Shown piece by piece: positions 13,007 to 24,800 of a stretch of DNA of 64,000 nt. A model generated the notes under the pieces. It searched no databases, was not told where the DNA came from, and was given only the letters and a program-made list of their open reading frames with translations. Both the position numbers and the translations under genes were made by a program. The DNA comes from Piper betle (lineage: Eukaryota; Streptophyta; Magnoliopsida; Piperales; Piperaceae): positions 1 through 64,000 of the forward strand of contig JAURVB010008778.1 of the NCBI GenBank assembly GCA_033002965.1. The letters are read 5' to 3'. The stretch's first letter is position 1; each line of letters opens with the position of its first letter.

Positions 13007-13499
13007 TAGGGGTGTAAACAAGTCAAGCTGGCTCGCGAGCATTTTACATTCGGCTTAAATTCGTGTTCGTTAATTTTGTTCTCGGAAAAATATTCGGCTT
13101 GAAATAGATAGTTCGTTGAACAAAGAACAGAGCTTGAGCTAAAGAGTGTTCGACTCGGCTTGGTTAAAAACTCAAGCTTGATGTGTTCAAACTCGAAAAA
13201 ATATTTGGTTCGTCAATACTATTGAGGTCACATTAAATTTATGTAATGTTAGAAATGAATTTTTGATCCTATATAAGTCAAGCGTAAGCCAAGCACAAAC
13301 AATCGTTTGGCTCAAACTCGATTCGGCTCGAAAACATAACGAGCCAAACACAAGTCAAGCCCAAACACTATAAATTTTGAATAAGCTTGGCTCGGCTCGT
13401 TTATATCAAAACTAGTCAAGCTTTTAAACAAGCTCAAACATGCTTGTTAAAAATATATTAAATTCAAACATAGCTTTACTCGGCTCATTTACAACCCTA
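13007..13499. mobile_element. hAT-type MITE (493 bp)
   Basis: The ends are TAGGGGTGTAAAC on the left and, reverse-complemented, TAGGGTTGTAAATG on the right. The 8-bp target duplications are tccacagg (12999-13006) and tccacacg (13500-13507), with one mismatch. The interior is built of 'ggctcg', 'gctcgaac' and 'caagctt' words and resembles the MITEs at 5655 and 36677, but the ends differ (TGTAAAC against TGCTAAT), so it is a sister subfamily. It has no coding capacity. Confidence 0.8.
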
Positions 13500-13507
13500 T
13501 CCACACG

Positions 13508-15000
13508 CGAGATAAGAAAAGACCAGAAATTAAATACACAGCACTCGAGTATTTAATGTTCTCTACTTAATTATTTTTATTAGGGGAATGTTTTGTTACA
13601 AATATTCTTAACTACATAATATTTGTTCTTAAGATGATAGAAGCACCTGGGTGTATGTCGGCAGCTCTCCAGCACCGATTTCAAATCATGTTTTTCTTCC
13701 CGATTACAATGGGAATGCCAAAAACAGTGTCATGATTAAAGATTACGCGTTTTTGGGATCATCAGGATGTCATATCAAGAGACAACGACGAGTTTCAACC
13801 TGGAGACTTGGCAACGAAGCCATATGATGTCATATATATGATGTATGCATAAACGTTTGGCTTCGTCTCCATTAGTAGTATTTTCATATCTAATTAGTAC
13901 TCATATAAAATTATATACAGTTAGCTGCAAATTAAATTGGTCGGTTATATGCGCAGCGTGTATTCTAATTGACACGTATCATGTCAAAGATTATATATTT
14001 GGGTGCCTCATTGGCTTTATTTTAGCGCGTACTTGAACAATAAATTATTTCGATCAATTTCGGCTCAGATTCCTCAGTTCACTTTATGACCTCACGTCAT
14101 TTTTTAGTTAGGATACGAAATAATAATGAGATAATGTTCCCCACAAATCAAAGCAGAAGCATATACAATAAGTTATCCGTTACTAAGTCAATCCATTCTT
14201 TTTCTAGACAACGTGCCAGGTCGTACGTTAAACTTGTATAAATACAAGCAAACTCGGCATTGGGATTCACTTGCTAACTCACTAAACAAGGAGAGAACAA
14301 ACGCATTTAACATGTCTATTTTGTGTATAATATCTAAGAATGTTGCATTATTATGGTAATTGCCCTTCTCATACAAATAAATGCATGTATAGTTAGTTGG
14401 AGCATTGAAGCTGTGTGGGACGAAATTTGCGCAGCAGCTGGGCCGGTGTTCGATAGCTGGTGTTGCGGAAGAAAACTCCCATCTATTTACATTGCTCGTC
14501 GCTCATCAACAAAGGTATGATTGTTTGGAACTTAAGATTAATGTCTAGTCTAGTTCTTCAGGAGTTCGAGCAAAGATTGGGCCGCAAAGGAGATAAATGA
14601 CGATAGGGATGTTGACGTGCAGGATCCTAATAGCTAAGAATTGCAAAATTATTGTACAAAATATTCATTTTAAAACATTTAAGAACATAATTATCATATA
14701 CTCAAACTTGTTTATATATCACTAAAAATTAATTGTGCAAAATAATTAAGCTTTAAAAACATAAAATATAACTACCACCATCTTGTGCACACTCCTTGTC
14801 TAAATTGTTATAAAATTCAAAAGCACCGTTTTGTGAAAATTTGAATTAAAAATATTAATGATTGCTATAAGTGGGTTAAATGTTCTATGAATTAAAATTC
14901 CTATTTTTTATCAATTTAGCACCGACTCGCGCATATTTTTTTAGTCACACCATAATAAAAATAATAATTTGTTGTAAGCTCTAAGACCTACTTAAGTTCA
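13508..15000. other. Intergenic sequence, no gene seen
   Basis: It is AT-rich and without recognisable coding sequence, RNA genes or terminal repeats. Confidence 0.5.
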
Positions 15001-15008
15001 CATAATTA

Positions 15009-15730
15009 TAGTTGGAGAAATCGGAATTGGTTTTCGAGAGAGTCACTTAATCAGATCGAATCGGTCTCAATTGGTCAAGAATTTGTTCAGTTGAATCGGT
15101 CCAAATCAGTCTAAATCAGTCATTTATAATAATTTGACAACTCATAACATAAATATATAAAAGTTAGGTATTGCTGTCATTTTGATATTATTATGTGTAT
15201 TATATTTTATGATATTTTTCATATTTTTAGATTTTTTAAAAATTATTTGGAATTAGTTATTATTTTTTACTCGAATTGGAGTCGAGTCAATGTTTAATTA
15301 CAAAAATGTCACCCCCGACGCGCCCCACTCCTTCACCCTGGCTGCTGTTGCCACTGCCCTGCCCCGCCTCCCTTTGTTGGCCCCGCCCCTTCCCCCTGCG
15401 CCTCCTGCCCAGCCACCCGTCAGCCCCAACTGTCCCTTGTGCAGGGGCGGCGGTAGACCAAGGGAGAGAGGGCGGAGGCAAGGGGCGATGGTGGAGGGAA
15501 GGGTGGCGGCAGGGAGGGTGATGAAAGGGGTATTTTCATCATTTTAAAATTTTAATTTTAATTTTGCCCATACATAAATAATTTATTTAATATCATACTA
15601 AGGGTATTTTTATTATTTACCCAAAAATCGATTTTCACCCGATTCGATGCCAATTTCAAATCGGATCGCTCCCAATCTAATTTTAATTGGCCGATTTCGA
15701 GTAGAATCGGCCGATTTCTTTGTCAATGCA
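15009..15730. mobile_element. Possible hAT-like MITE with GC-rich core
   Basis: Perfect 8-bp direct repeats cataatta lie at 15001-15008 and 15731-15738. The inner ends are imperfect inverted repeats sharing gaaatcgg about 15 bases in (agttggagaaatcgg on the left; ttgacaaagaaatcgg as the reverse complement on the right), with subterminal 'aatcggtc'/'aatcggcc' repeats. The core from about 15308 to 15530 is strongly GC-rich, between AT-rich arms. The open frames across that core are low-complexity Pro/Gly/Arg strings and I do not regard them as genes. The weak inverted repeats leave some doubt. Confidence 0.5.
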
Positions 15731-16386
15731 CATAATTACTAAACCAGTAAATACACTTATGAACCTTTTATTATTTGAAATAAAAATAAATATAATTTTT
15801 TATGATTCTCTACATACTTATTGAGTGTTATAGTCATTATTAGCCAAGTCTTACGATAGATTATTTTTTGTATGGCACAATTAAAAATTTTAAATCCAAA
15901 ATAAGCCGGAAGAGATTCCAATAAGACGTTGTAATTGAATGTCTAAGACAGTATTTTATATTAGGTGCATAAAAACAAACCCCAAAATATATATTAAACA
16001 CAAAATGCCAATTTGACTACGTGGAGACAATCACACAGCAACGCACGTACAAAATCTCCAAAACCCAACAATAAACCCGAAATCTCGACCTCCCAGAATC
16101 CAATCGCGGTTCCGTTCACCACTTTCCCCTACCACCCCCTCCCCCGACCTTTCCCCGGCCACCGGCGTCAAAGTCAGTCACCGGCCGTGCAAAGGCTCGA
16201 TCTTTCCCCGGAAAACTCTCTCCCGCGGCCGTTTCGCCGGCGGTTGGTGATGGAGATAGAATTCTTCTAATTTCTTGCTGTTTCGCAAATTTGGTACTGT
16301 AGTCGACGTCCATGTCCTTGTTTGTTTGTTGCTCTTTCGCAAATTTGGTGCATTTCTTTATCATTGGGGATCATCTCGATCGCTCC

Positions 16387-16394
16387 TTTATAAG
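16387..16394 (+). promoter_or_regulatory. Possible TATA box of the glutaredoxin-like gene
   Basis: The string tttataag lies 119 bases upstream of the ATG at 16513, a reasonable distance for a short leader. It is weaker than the GLR TATA box, and an upstream promoter with a longer leader is possible. Confidence 0.3.
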
Positions 16395-16512
16395 CTTTTG
16401 GAGTTTACTGTTTGGATTGCTTTTGGTGGTCTGACTGTGATCATTTCCACACCAGCATTCACCGATTTGTCTTCTGAGAAGGAAGAATTCGTGGCGTTGT
16501 TGCTGGCAGAAA

Positions 16513-18037
16513 ATGGGGTGCTCAAGCTCCAAGCGGACTGGTTTGGGGCCACCGCCGCCCGTGTCACGCTGCCGGTCGATTCCCGGCACCCCCGGCACGG
16601 CCTACGAACATGCTGTGGCGCTGACGTCCTCCACGCTCGGCTCCATCAAGCTCGACCATGATCTCCTCCGCGCCAATGGGGCCTTGGAGGGATGGTTGAA
16701 GGAGGAAGAGGAGGAGTGGGAGGCCGGCCCGCGGCGGATGCGCCGCCGGCACTCAGACTTGTCGCTGGAGGTGTTCCCGGCCAAGACCTGGTCCAGCATG
16801 ATGGAGGGCCGGATCCCGGTCATACCTCGGTCGCCGGCGGTGTTATCCCTGCCGCAGCTTCCACGGACGCCGCCGGAGGCGGAGGGGCGATGACGCCGGA
16901 GACCATCAACGCCTGGGAACTGATGGAGGGGTTGGAGGACTCGTCCCCAAACGTCGTCTACGATACCATCGGCTCGCGGACGGGCGACAAGGCGGCGGCG
17001 GAGGAGGAGACGGTCCGGCAAGCTTCTCCGGCGGACTCCGACGGCTCCCAAAAGCACTGTTGCGGCGTCCAAGCCAAGAAAATTTGCTCCTTTCCGATCC
17101 CTCGTCGGAATCGGAGGCCGATCAGTTTGTTTTCCCGGCGCCGGCAAATGATTCGGCATTGCCGAACGAGACAGAGGTTGAGACGGCAAAGCTGCTGCTC
17201 TCTGTGTCGTCTCCTGAGAAGAAGTCTAACTGGCCGGCGCCTCTATGGGAGCAGGTAGAGATGGAGGAGCCGTTGGCCTCCGAGTTTGGCATTGATATCA
17301 TCTCTGACTTAAGAAAATCGTTTCATAACCTTCCACCCCAAGAGGACTCCCCTTCTCCGCCGCCAGAAAAACAGATCACGGAACAGAAATCTGAAGTACG
17401 CGCCATGGAAGAACTGAAACCAACAAAAGTTTTCCCAACGAAGCCAATTCAAAAAGAAGAAAACTTGATTACACACCACTCCGGAATAGTCAAGGCGAGA
17501 GTCACCCAATTCCAGAACAAGTTCAACGTGAAGAAATGGAAGCCGACGGCTCCCGGGAAGGCCCCGCCGGAGAGCGAGGACAAGGTGGTGTTCTACTTCA
17601 CAAGCCTTCGTGGGGTGCGGAAGACATACGAGGATTGTCGCAGGGTGGGGCTCATACTCAAAGGCTACAATGTCCTAGTTGACGAGAGGGATGTATCAAT
17701 GCACCATCGTTTCCGGCTAGAGCTGGAGGAGGCATTCGTCGGCAGCGGTGGTTGGGCGCTGCCGAGGGTGTTTGTGAAGGGGAAACACTTGGGCGGAGCA
17801 GAGGAGGTGAGGCGGCTGCATGAAACGGGGGAGATGGAGAGGGCATTGGAAGGGTGCACAAGAGTTGACGATGAGAAGCTGCCTTGTGAGGGGTGTGGTG
17901 ATGTTAGGTTCGTCAACTGCGAGACATGCTGGGGAAGCTGCAAGGTTTACTGTGAAGAAGAGGGAGAAGGTTTGTTTGAGCGGTGCCCCGACTGCAACGA
18001 GAATGGGATCATCAGATGCCCTGTTTGCTGTGTGTAG
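16513..18037 (+). CDS. Glutaredoxin-like protein with CxxC tail (two frameshifts)
   Basis: It belongs to the plant family typified by Arabidopsis At5g39865 and At3g28850. The N-terminus MGCSSSK is a myristoylation (Gly2) and acylation (Cys3) motif, suggesting membrane attachment. Then come the family signature ETINAWELMEGL, a long variable acidic linker, and a glutaredoxin fold from about 17579 (DKVVFYFTSLRGVRKTYEDC). The catalytic CPYC is replaced by SLRG, as is normal in this family, so classical thiol-disulfide exchange is unlikely. PRVFVKG and GGAEEV follow. The C-terminal four-CxxC zinc-binding module runs from CEGC to CPVCC (about 17881-18031). The reading frame changes twice. Each change fits one missing base in a short run: GGGG at 16884-16887 and AAAA at 17079-17082. 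Allowing for both, about 508 residues result, with no other stop. Probably a functional gene with sequence errors; a young pseudogene is the alternative. The gene has no introns. Confidence 0.85.
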
Positions 18038-18149
18038 CAGAGGCGTACCAGTCTTCTTTTTTGGGGTTCTACTTTTGTTTGATAGCTTTGAGTTTGCGGT
18101 GTCATTGAATGTACAAACTACGGCGGAATGTGAGATGTCCGGAAGCTAA

Positions 18150-21000
18150 TGTTATCAAGTGTTTATGCGGAGGGGAAATGGATTAGCACACCTGGATTGG
18201 GATAAATTACTTGTTTTCCAAAACTGGAACATGTTTAATTTAGTTGTTGATCGGCTTAACAGAAAATAGGGATGGGAAGAAGTGATTCGTTTGGGACTCT
18301 GCAGAGTTTGCAATACCAAAATTGTTTAATGCATTTTTTTCCTATAAAAAAATTGCTGAACTTATTTAAAAGTGCTTTTTCTCGCCTTGTTAGATTTTTT
18401 TTTACAAGGGTTTGATCACTTTCTTTAAAAAAGTGTGACCGCTGCATGGTCCAATTAATTAAAGTGAAGCAGTTAGTAGCAATTTCTCTTATAAACAAAC
18501 CATAAAAGTTTTTTTTTTTTTGAAAGAATAAATCATAGAAGTTCGAGTCTTGCATGACAGGAAGAAGATGAGGGCAGGATGAGTAGAGTTGATTGGAAGA
18601 TGGAACATGAAGTCAGTGCCAGGGGAGGCCACCGACGAATTACATTAAAAGGTTTCATTGAGTACCCAACATTCAACAACCGATCTAGTCATTTTTCTTT
18701 TGGGACGAATGTGCATCTTTGCTTCGGCTTAATAATAACTAGCCAAAGATCCCTCCAATGCCGAAGGTGCGTTTTAAACTAATCAATTTTATATATTAAG
18801 AATATATTAAATTAATTTTTAAAATTATTATTATTATTATTAGTATTATATATTTATATATATATATTAAAAATAGTTATTTAATTCTTATAAAAAATAA
18901 AGATGTCTAAAAATATTAAAAGTAATTATATTTTTAATAATTAAATGGAATTCATTTTTTAAAAGATTTTTAATGCGGATTGTGTTATAGGCTAAGTTTT
19001 TTCTTAATAAATAAATAAAAATTTTGTAAACAATTAAATTAAATATGCATTATTAAGTAGCAAATTTTAATTTGAGTAGTTTAATTGTGAATATATTTAA
19101 ATTGATTAATATTTTTAAAATCCCTACTTGGGGTATTATTATACTTTAATATTTTCCTAATAAACAATTAATAATAATAATAATAATTTTAAATAAGCCT
19201 ATAAAATTATTATGAGGTCAGAATTAACACAATAAAAAAACCAACTATTTAATATAAGTAGGTTGAAGCAGGAGAAATGCCTTTTGGAAATTTAATAAAA
19301 AAAAATAGAAGAAGCGAGTAAATATTGGGTACTCGATTTAGTCGCTAGAGTTTAACAGGGGGTAGCCGATTAAAATGGCACAAGGTTCCCACTTAACCAT
19401 ACCAATAAGCATCCTTGCTTGGATTATATCATCACCTCAATACCCTCACAGGACGTACTTTTTCACTCTTGTTAATATAATCTCGAGCAGGCTCCTTGAT
19501 TAACAGTCTTGAAAATTATGAATTTAAAATGAAATGAAAACTTCTCACAAATTTCTCATCCCAGCCAAGATAATAACTTTCTTCTTTGAAGACTGTAAAA
19601 ATTGGAATTTGGGGGAGAACCATGTGGACATTACATCCATACTCTGATGCAAATTATTTCTTGCACAATATACAAATAAAATATTGAAAAAGGAATTTTT
19701 TGTCACGAAGTGTTTTTGTGTTTAAAATGCACCTTGTTAATCGGTTCACGTGAAGTCTACTCAGAATTCTACTAATCATCTTCACAGATAAAAAATGTAA
19801 ACTCCAATTATTAGGAGATAATATAAACTCACCTATAACAAATAAATTCGCTTAGTAAGACTGTAGAAACTTACTTCAAAACACATAAAAATATGTATTT
19901 CAAAGACTTGCTTTAGTTAAAATGTAAGAAAGATTGGTTTTTAACATGTGGAGGAGGTGAGGGTACGGTTGGAAGGTGCGTTTTTTCCTCGCCTTCCTAG
20001 TCACAGCGTACTCAAAAACCCACTTACAGTAAGAAACTCACCTTTCATTTTATTCTCTCACATTTACCAAGAACCCACCTCTCACCATCATTTTACGTAA
20101 AACTTACCTTCCCCTACCTTCACTGCAACTAAAAAACTTATCTCCTTATCATCATTCATTTAAAAAACTTCACATCCCCGCTATCACCTCACCTAAGATT
20201 ATAGTCAGAAATTTACTATAATAAAAAACCCATCTCTTTCACTTTCTTATCCTACCTTCACCTTAAAAATCTACTTCCCTACTATCACCTCACTTAATTT
20301 GGTATTCAAAAACGTACTTAAGAAGTAGAGTAAAAATCCACCTCCTTTACCTTGCTCCCCCCATCTTTACCTCATCCACGGGCCAAGTTCTTAATTAATA
20401 ACTCACCTCCCCACCATCATTTCACTTAAATTTATATTTAAAAATCTACTTTAAAAGTACAGAAAAAAATATAACAAAAAAGTATTTCAAAAGAGAGTGA
20501 TTATTGTGGCGGCGGCGGTAATAGACGGCAGCGATGGTAGTGACAACCTTACCATGGCCTCTTCCCATCTCTGCTGTTCTTCATCGCCACCTTCCGATGA
20601 TGATAGGTTTTTTAGGTTACCTTCCCCTTCCGAATTCAGACATATAGGTTTTTTAAGTTACACTTTTCTACATATGTTAAAGTGGTTTTTACCGTTTTAC
20701 CTAATGAGATCCTTTGTCATAAATAACTTCATATTGTATTCTCACAAACGGAATTAACTTTTTTTGTTGAATCATTAATAAAATCCAAGTAAACATAATG
20801 TGGACCAATCAATTAGTAGCATCTTTACACACAAAAAATAGGGCATAACTAGAAAATTTCTATATTGAAAATTAGGAGAGAACCATGCGGACGTTACATC
20901 CATACTCTGATGTATGTTATTTCTCGCACAATATACAAATGAATATCGGGCCCTACTTTACAGTTACAAAATTTTACAGCATATACAAATCTTTATTCCT
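18150..21000. other. Intergenic sequence, no gene seen
   Basis: AT-rich sequence. About 19980-20430 is a pyrimidine-rich stretch with a loosely repeated 'ctcacct...ccaccatcat' pattern. Words near 19620-19670 ('accatgtggacattacatccatactctgatg') recur at 20882-20930, a direct repeat about 1.26 kb apart. No coding gene is recognised. Confidence 0.45.
19605..20945. repeat. Direct-repeat pair (19.62 and 20.88 kb)
   Basis: The two arms share acattacatccatactct and then 'ttatttcttgcacaatatacaaat' / 'ttatttctcgcacaatatacaaat' over about 60 bases. The arms lie at about 19608-19678 and 20872-20942. They could be remnants of a retroelement's two ends or of a local duplication. No target duplication was found. 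Confidence 0.5.
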
Positions 21001-21076
21001 GTAAAAATTTTACACTTTAGAAAAAGAATGAGTTTAAAAAAAGAGAGAATGAAACAAGATATTATATGAAGCTCAT

Positions 21077-21810
21077 TCATCCCAACCCATGGAAACCACA
21101 AGATTGGTGTGAATTATTTGAAAGGTTAGGCAAGAATCTAATGGCCACGATGCCAGCAGCAAGAGCAAACACAGATGCCAAGACAAAGGCAGGAATGTTG
21201 CCACCTCCAAATAAAGCATCCCACGGCCCCGCTCCAAGTGAGACAATCATCTGCATTAAATGTTCTCAAATTCTTGAGAAAAAAACCTTCCTTGAAAAAT
21301 GTTACTAGGATAAGGTCTTCTCTGGTAAAAGTTTGGATTAGTTATGCCATAGTATAATTGACAGACTTAAAGTTTGTATTTCATGATAAAAAAATTGAGC
21401 GCAAGACAGAAAGAATAAGGAGGCAAATATAGCAACAACTATATAATATCAACAAAAATATAGCTACTCATGAAAGCAATAAAGAAATTAATCGCAAAGA
21501 TTTCCAAGGCATAATTGTAACATTCATTCACATAGTATTTCGCTAGTCAAGCTCCCACGTAGAACTAAGTTGGATTGCATTATTACTAGCTTTGAAATAA
21601 AAGATGAGTATATTATATTACTTATCAACAAGCAATTGTCCCACGATTTCTATTCAATGAGTTGAGAATGCATATGATGAAGGTAACTTTAAACCCTTCA
21701 GATCCCATCTTGTCATATCCCCTCTTTTACTCGGACAAGGGTTGCAAGGGGGAGTTATGCGTGAAACTTTGCCTCTATGTATCTGAATAGTTTAATGTCA
21801 TCGTTTTAAA

Positions 21811-21848
<38 letters not shown>

Positions 21849-24800
21849 CAACAACATCAAATACAACATGATGGCACCAACCTAGATGGGATAGGGTGTT
21901 GATGATGATGATTTACACAGTTATACGAACATAAATAAGAGGAGCTGATCTAGTAATCATTATAATATCAGAATATTTTTGGAAAGAGAGCTACAGTATA
22001 AAAAGATATATGCAGATTGCAGACTGATTGGGAAATACAGAATCCTAATAGCTAAGCAAGGTCCTCTTACCTGAGGAACGACAATAGCAAGATTTAGTAC
22101 TCCTATGGCCAGTCCTGTCATAAATTTACAAAGTTTCTATCATCATACAAGTATGTTAATGTCTCCCTGAAAAAAAAGTTAATGAAGCATTGAAGCAGAC
22201 CTTGACCACCTCCGGCATCAGCAGTCAATTCAGCTGTCACCGAAAAAGGAACACTATACGTTATCTGCAAAAAGTACACTTCATCATCGGAAAAACTCCA
22301 TTCTAGTTAAATTTCGTGGAACCAAAAAATAAATCACAAAGCACTTACAGCAAGAGGAAATCCAAGCAAGGCGAACAATACTAATGCTGCAATCTTGACT
22401 GGGTCACTTACTCCAATCACATGCTCGATTCCTTTTGAGTACTCTCCCATAGAGTACACACTTATAATTGCAGTGCCAGCCATGCAAACAAATACCATAA
22501 AATTGCTTATGGCCCATACCATTTTTGAACCCATCCGCTGGCACATTGGCTGTATGAAGAATGAGCTAATGCCAAGAACAACCTGTACACACAAACAATG
22601 GACTTGAATAATCATGTTTAAATAAAGTTCCCTTTATGTCTCCTCTTTGTACACATTAAACCAAAAGAATGTAAGCTAATAAAAGCAATTCATTTTTGAG
22701 ATCTTACAGAATTCAATAGCAAACCAAATGCACCTTCTCTAACACCTTTATCATAGACTTCTGTGCTAGTCTTTGGATCCCCATGGTAGACTTCACGACC
22801 CATCCAATCAGTGTCAAAGAGGAAAAATGGAAACCAAGACAACTGAATTATAAAGAGGAATTAGATCATCAGAAAAAAAATCCATAAATAAGCAGCAACA
22901 AACTAATAATTAAAAAAATAACTCAAAAAATCATACCCAACTAAGAGCCATTACTATCAACACAGAATGCATGCCAGGGGGCAAATGTCTCAAGCTTGTC
23001 AAAAGATTAACCATAACAGCTCCAGGACCATCTTTATAGACCTCATTCATGTCATCTCCAGTGTTTACAGCAAATGTATTTTGTTGTTTGCCATTTGAAC
23101 ATCCTTCAGCAAATTTTTCGGTGATAAGTCCACTGGAACTTGTGGTTGAAATCTGGAAATCTGCTTGATTTGAATCATTCAACAAAGCGGCAGAATCAGA
23201 TGTACCGGGTGTTTTTTGTTCAAGAAACTGAACCTCCTTTGCAAAATATAAAGTAGTAACTGTACAAAATATAAGGTACACCTGCATATAACAGTAGATA
23301 GATAAAAAATATCATATACAGTTCAAGATAAAAACATTAAAAATATTTCTCAATAATTAGCATATGGCCATCGGATCCTAATTTAGGATCCATGTTCCAA
23401 CACCTGTTGGGTATTGGGTAAGAAGAAGAAGAAGAAGAAATTCATATTATTCTACTAATTTCTGCACCAGATTTACAGCTCCCATTTTTGTGATATTTCC
23501 ATACAGTTGTCATTTTTTTCTGACCTCTAACATAAACGACCAAATATATTCTTACAACTTGAAAATGTCTTTCATCAATGTAATGTAAAAATTATATACT
23601 GCTGTCTTCCTATTTCTGATAAGTAATTGCCTTTTATCCTAAACTAGATGCTCATTCAAATCAATTTGTTGTTCAGATTTTGACTGGATGTTAATCAGTG
23701 GTTTTAATAGTACATGATGCTATTCGATAAAGAATATTGTTCCTGTTAGTCTATTTTATAAATACCTCCATAAAACCGGGTGTGGCAGCGAAGAATCAGT
23801 TAACTTCAAGAAAACATTAGCACTAATAGAAGAAAAAAGCAATTTACACCTGTACACATACATGAATATTATTATTCAACCCAGAATACAAACACCAAAC
23901 CCTTTTCACCTTTCAACATATTAACAAAAGATATTTACTATAACACCAGTATTTTCTCTTTATCTGTTCATCATAATACAGCCAACTCTGACATTGTCAG
24001 CATGCTAAAATAGGTCTGACAATCCTACTTAACTATGAACTCTGACTTTAAGTCAAATGTTATTTGTACCATTCATTTAAGTCTGTTCATTCATTACTTT
24101 GCATAATATAAGCACAGCAATGCACCTTCCCATGATTTTAAGCTTTAAACTGGAACCGTGAACAAATATTAATGTTGAAGTAATTGTAAGGGAGATGACA
24201 AAGAATAAAGTTAATATTTCAATCTTACCACGGCAACTAAAAAAGCAGCCTTTAGATTTCCACAAGCAGCGCAGCATGCCTTTGTTGTCAAAAATGGAAA
24301 CCACCTGTTGCATTTCAATTTCAGCAAAGCATGATGCTTATGTAAAACCAAAGAAATCATTCTTCTAATGTAAATCTTAAAAGTCTTCTTTTCCATGTTT
24401 TTGTTATTTGATATGTTCTGAGTGTGTTTAAATAGGGAAAGCATACCCAAAAATTGTAAGATAGAACATCCTCCGTCAAAAAAGGGTTTAATTCAAGAAG
24501 AATAACAGAATGGCAAGAACTAAAGTTCCACTTGACAGAATCCCAAATAAATATTACATTTCTACCTTTTATGCGTGTCCCTATAATGAGCAAAAATAAT
24601 TCAATATATCACCTATGCCAATTGCCACTAGCACCAGCAGAAAACCCAAGCACATTTCCAAGAGCCATCCAAGAGCAGAATATTGCATTAGCTAAATTTT
24701 TTTGATCAGGGCCTAGCAGAAGTGAGGAACAAGATTAAGCCACTCAATTTCAGTAGCAGAAAGTGTAATGATCCATGAATTGAACAGAAAAAATATTTAA

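Noticed and set aside
15276..15547. Proline/arginine-rich frames in the GC island
   Set aside because: Low-complexity translations in all frames of a short GC-rich core, with no homology and no splice context.
16602..17189. 195-codon minus-strand frame
   Set aside because: It is antisense to the glutaredoxin-like coding sequence and results from its GC-rich codons.
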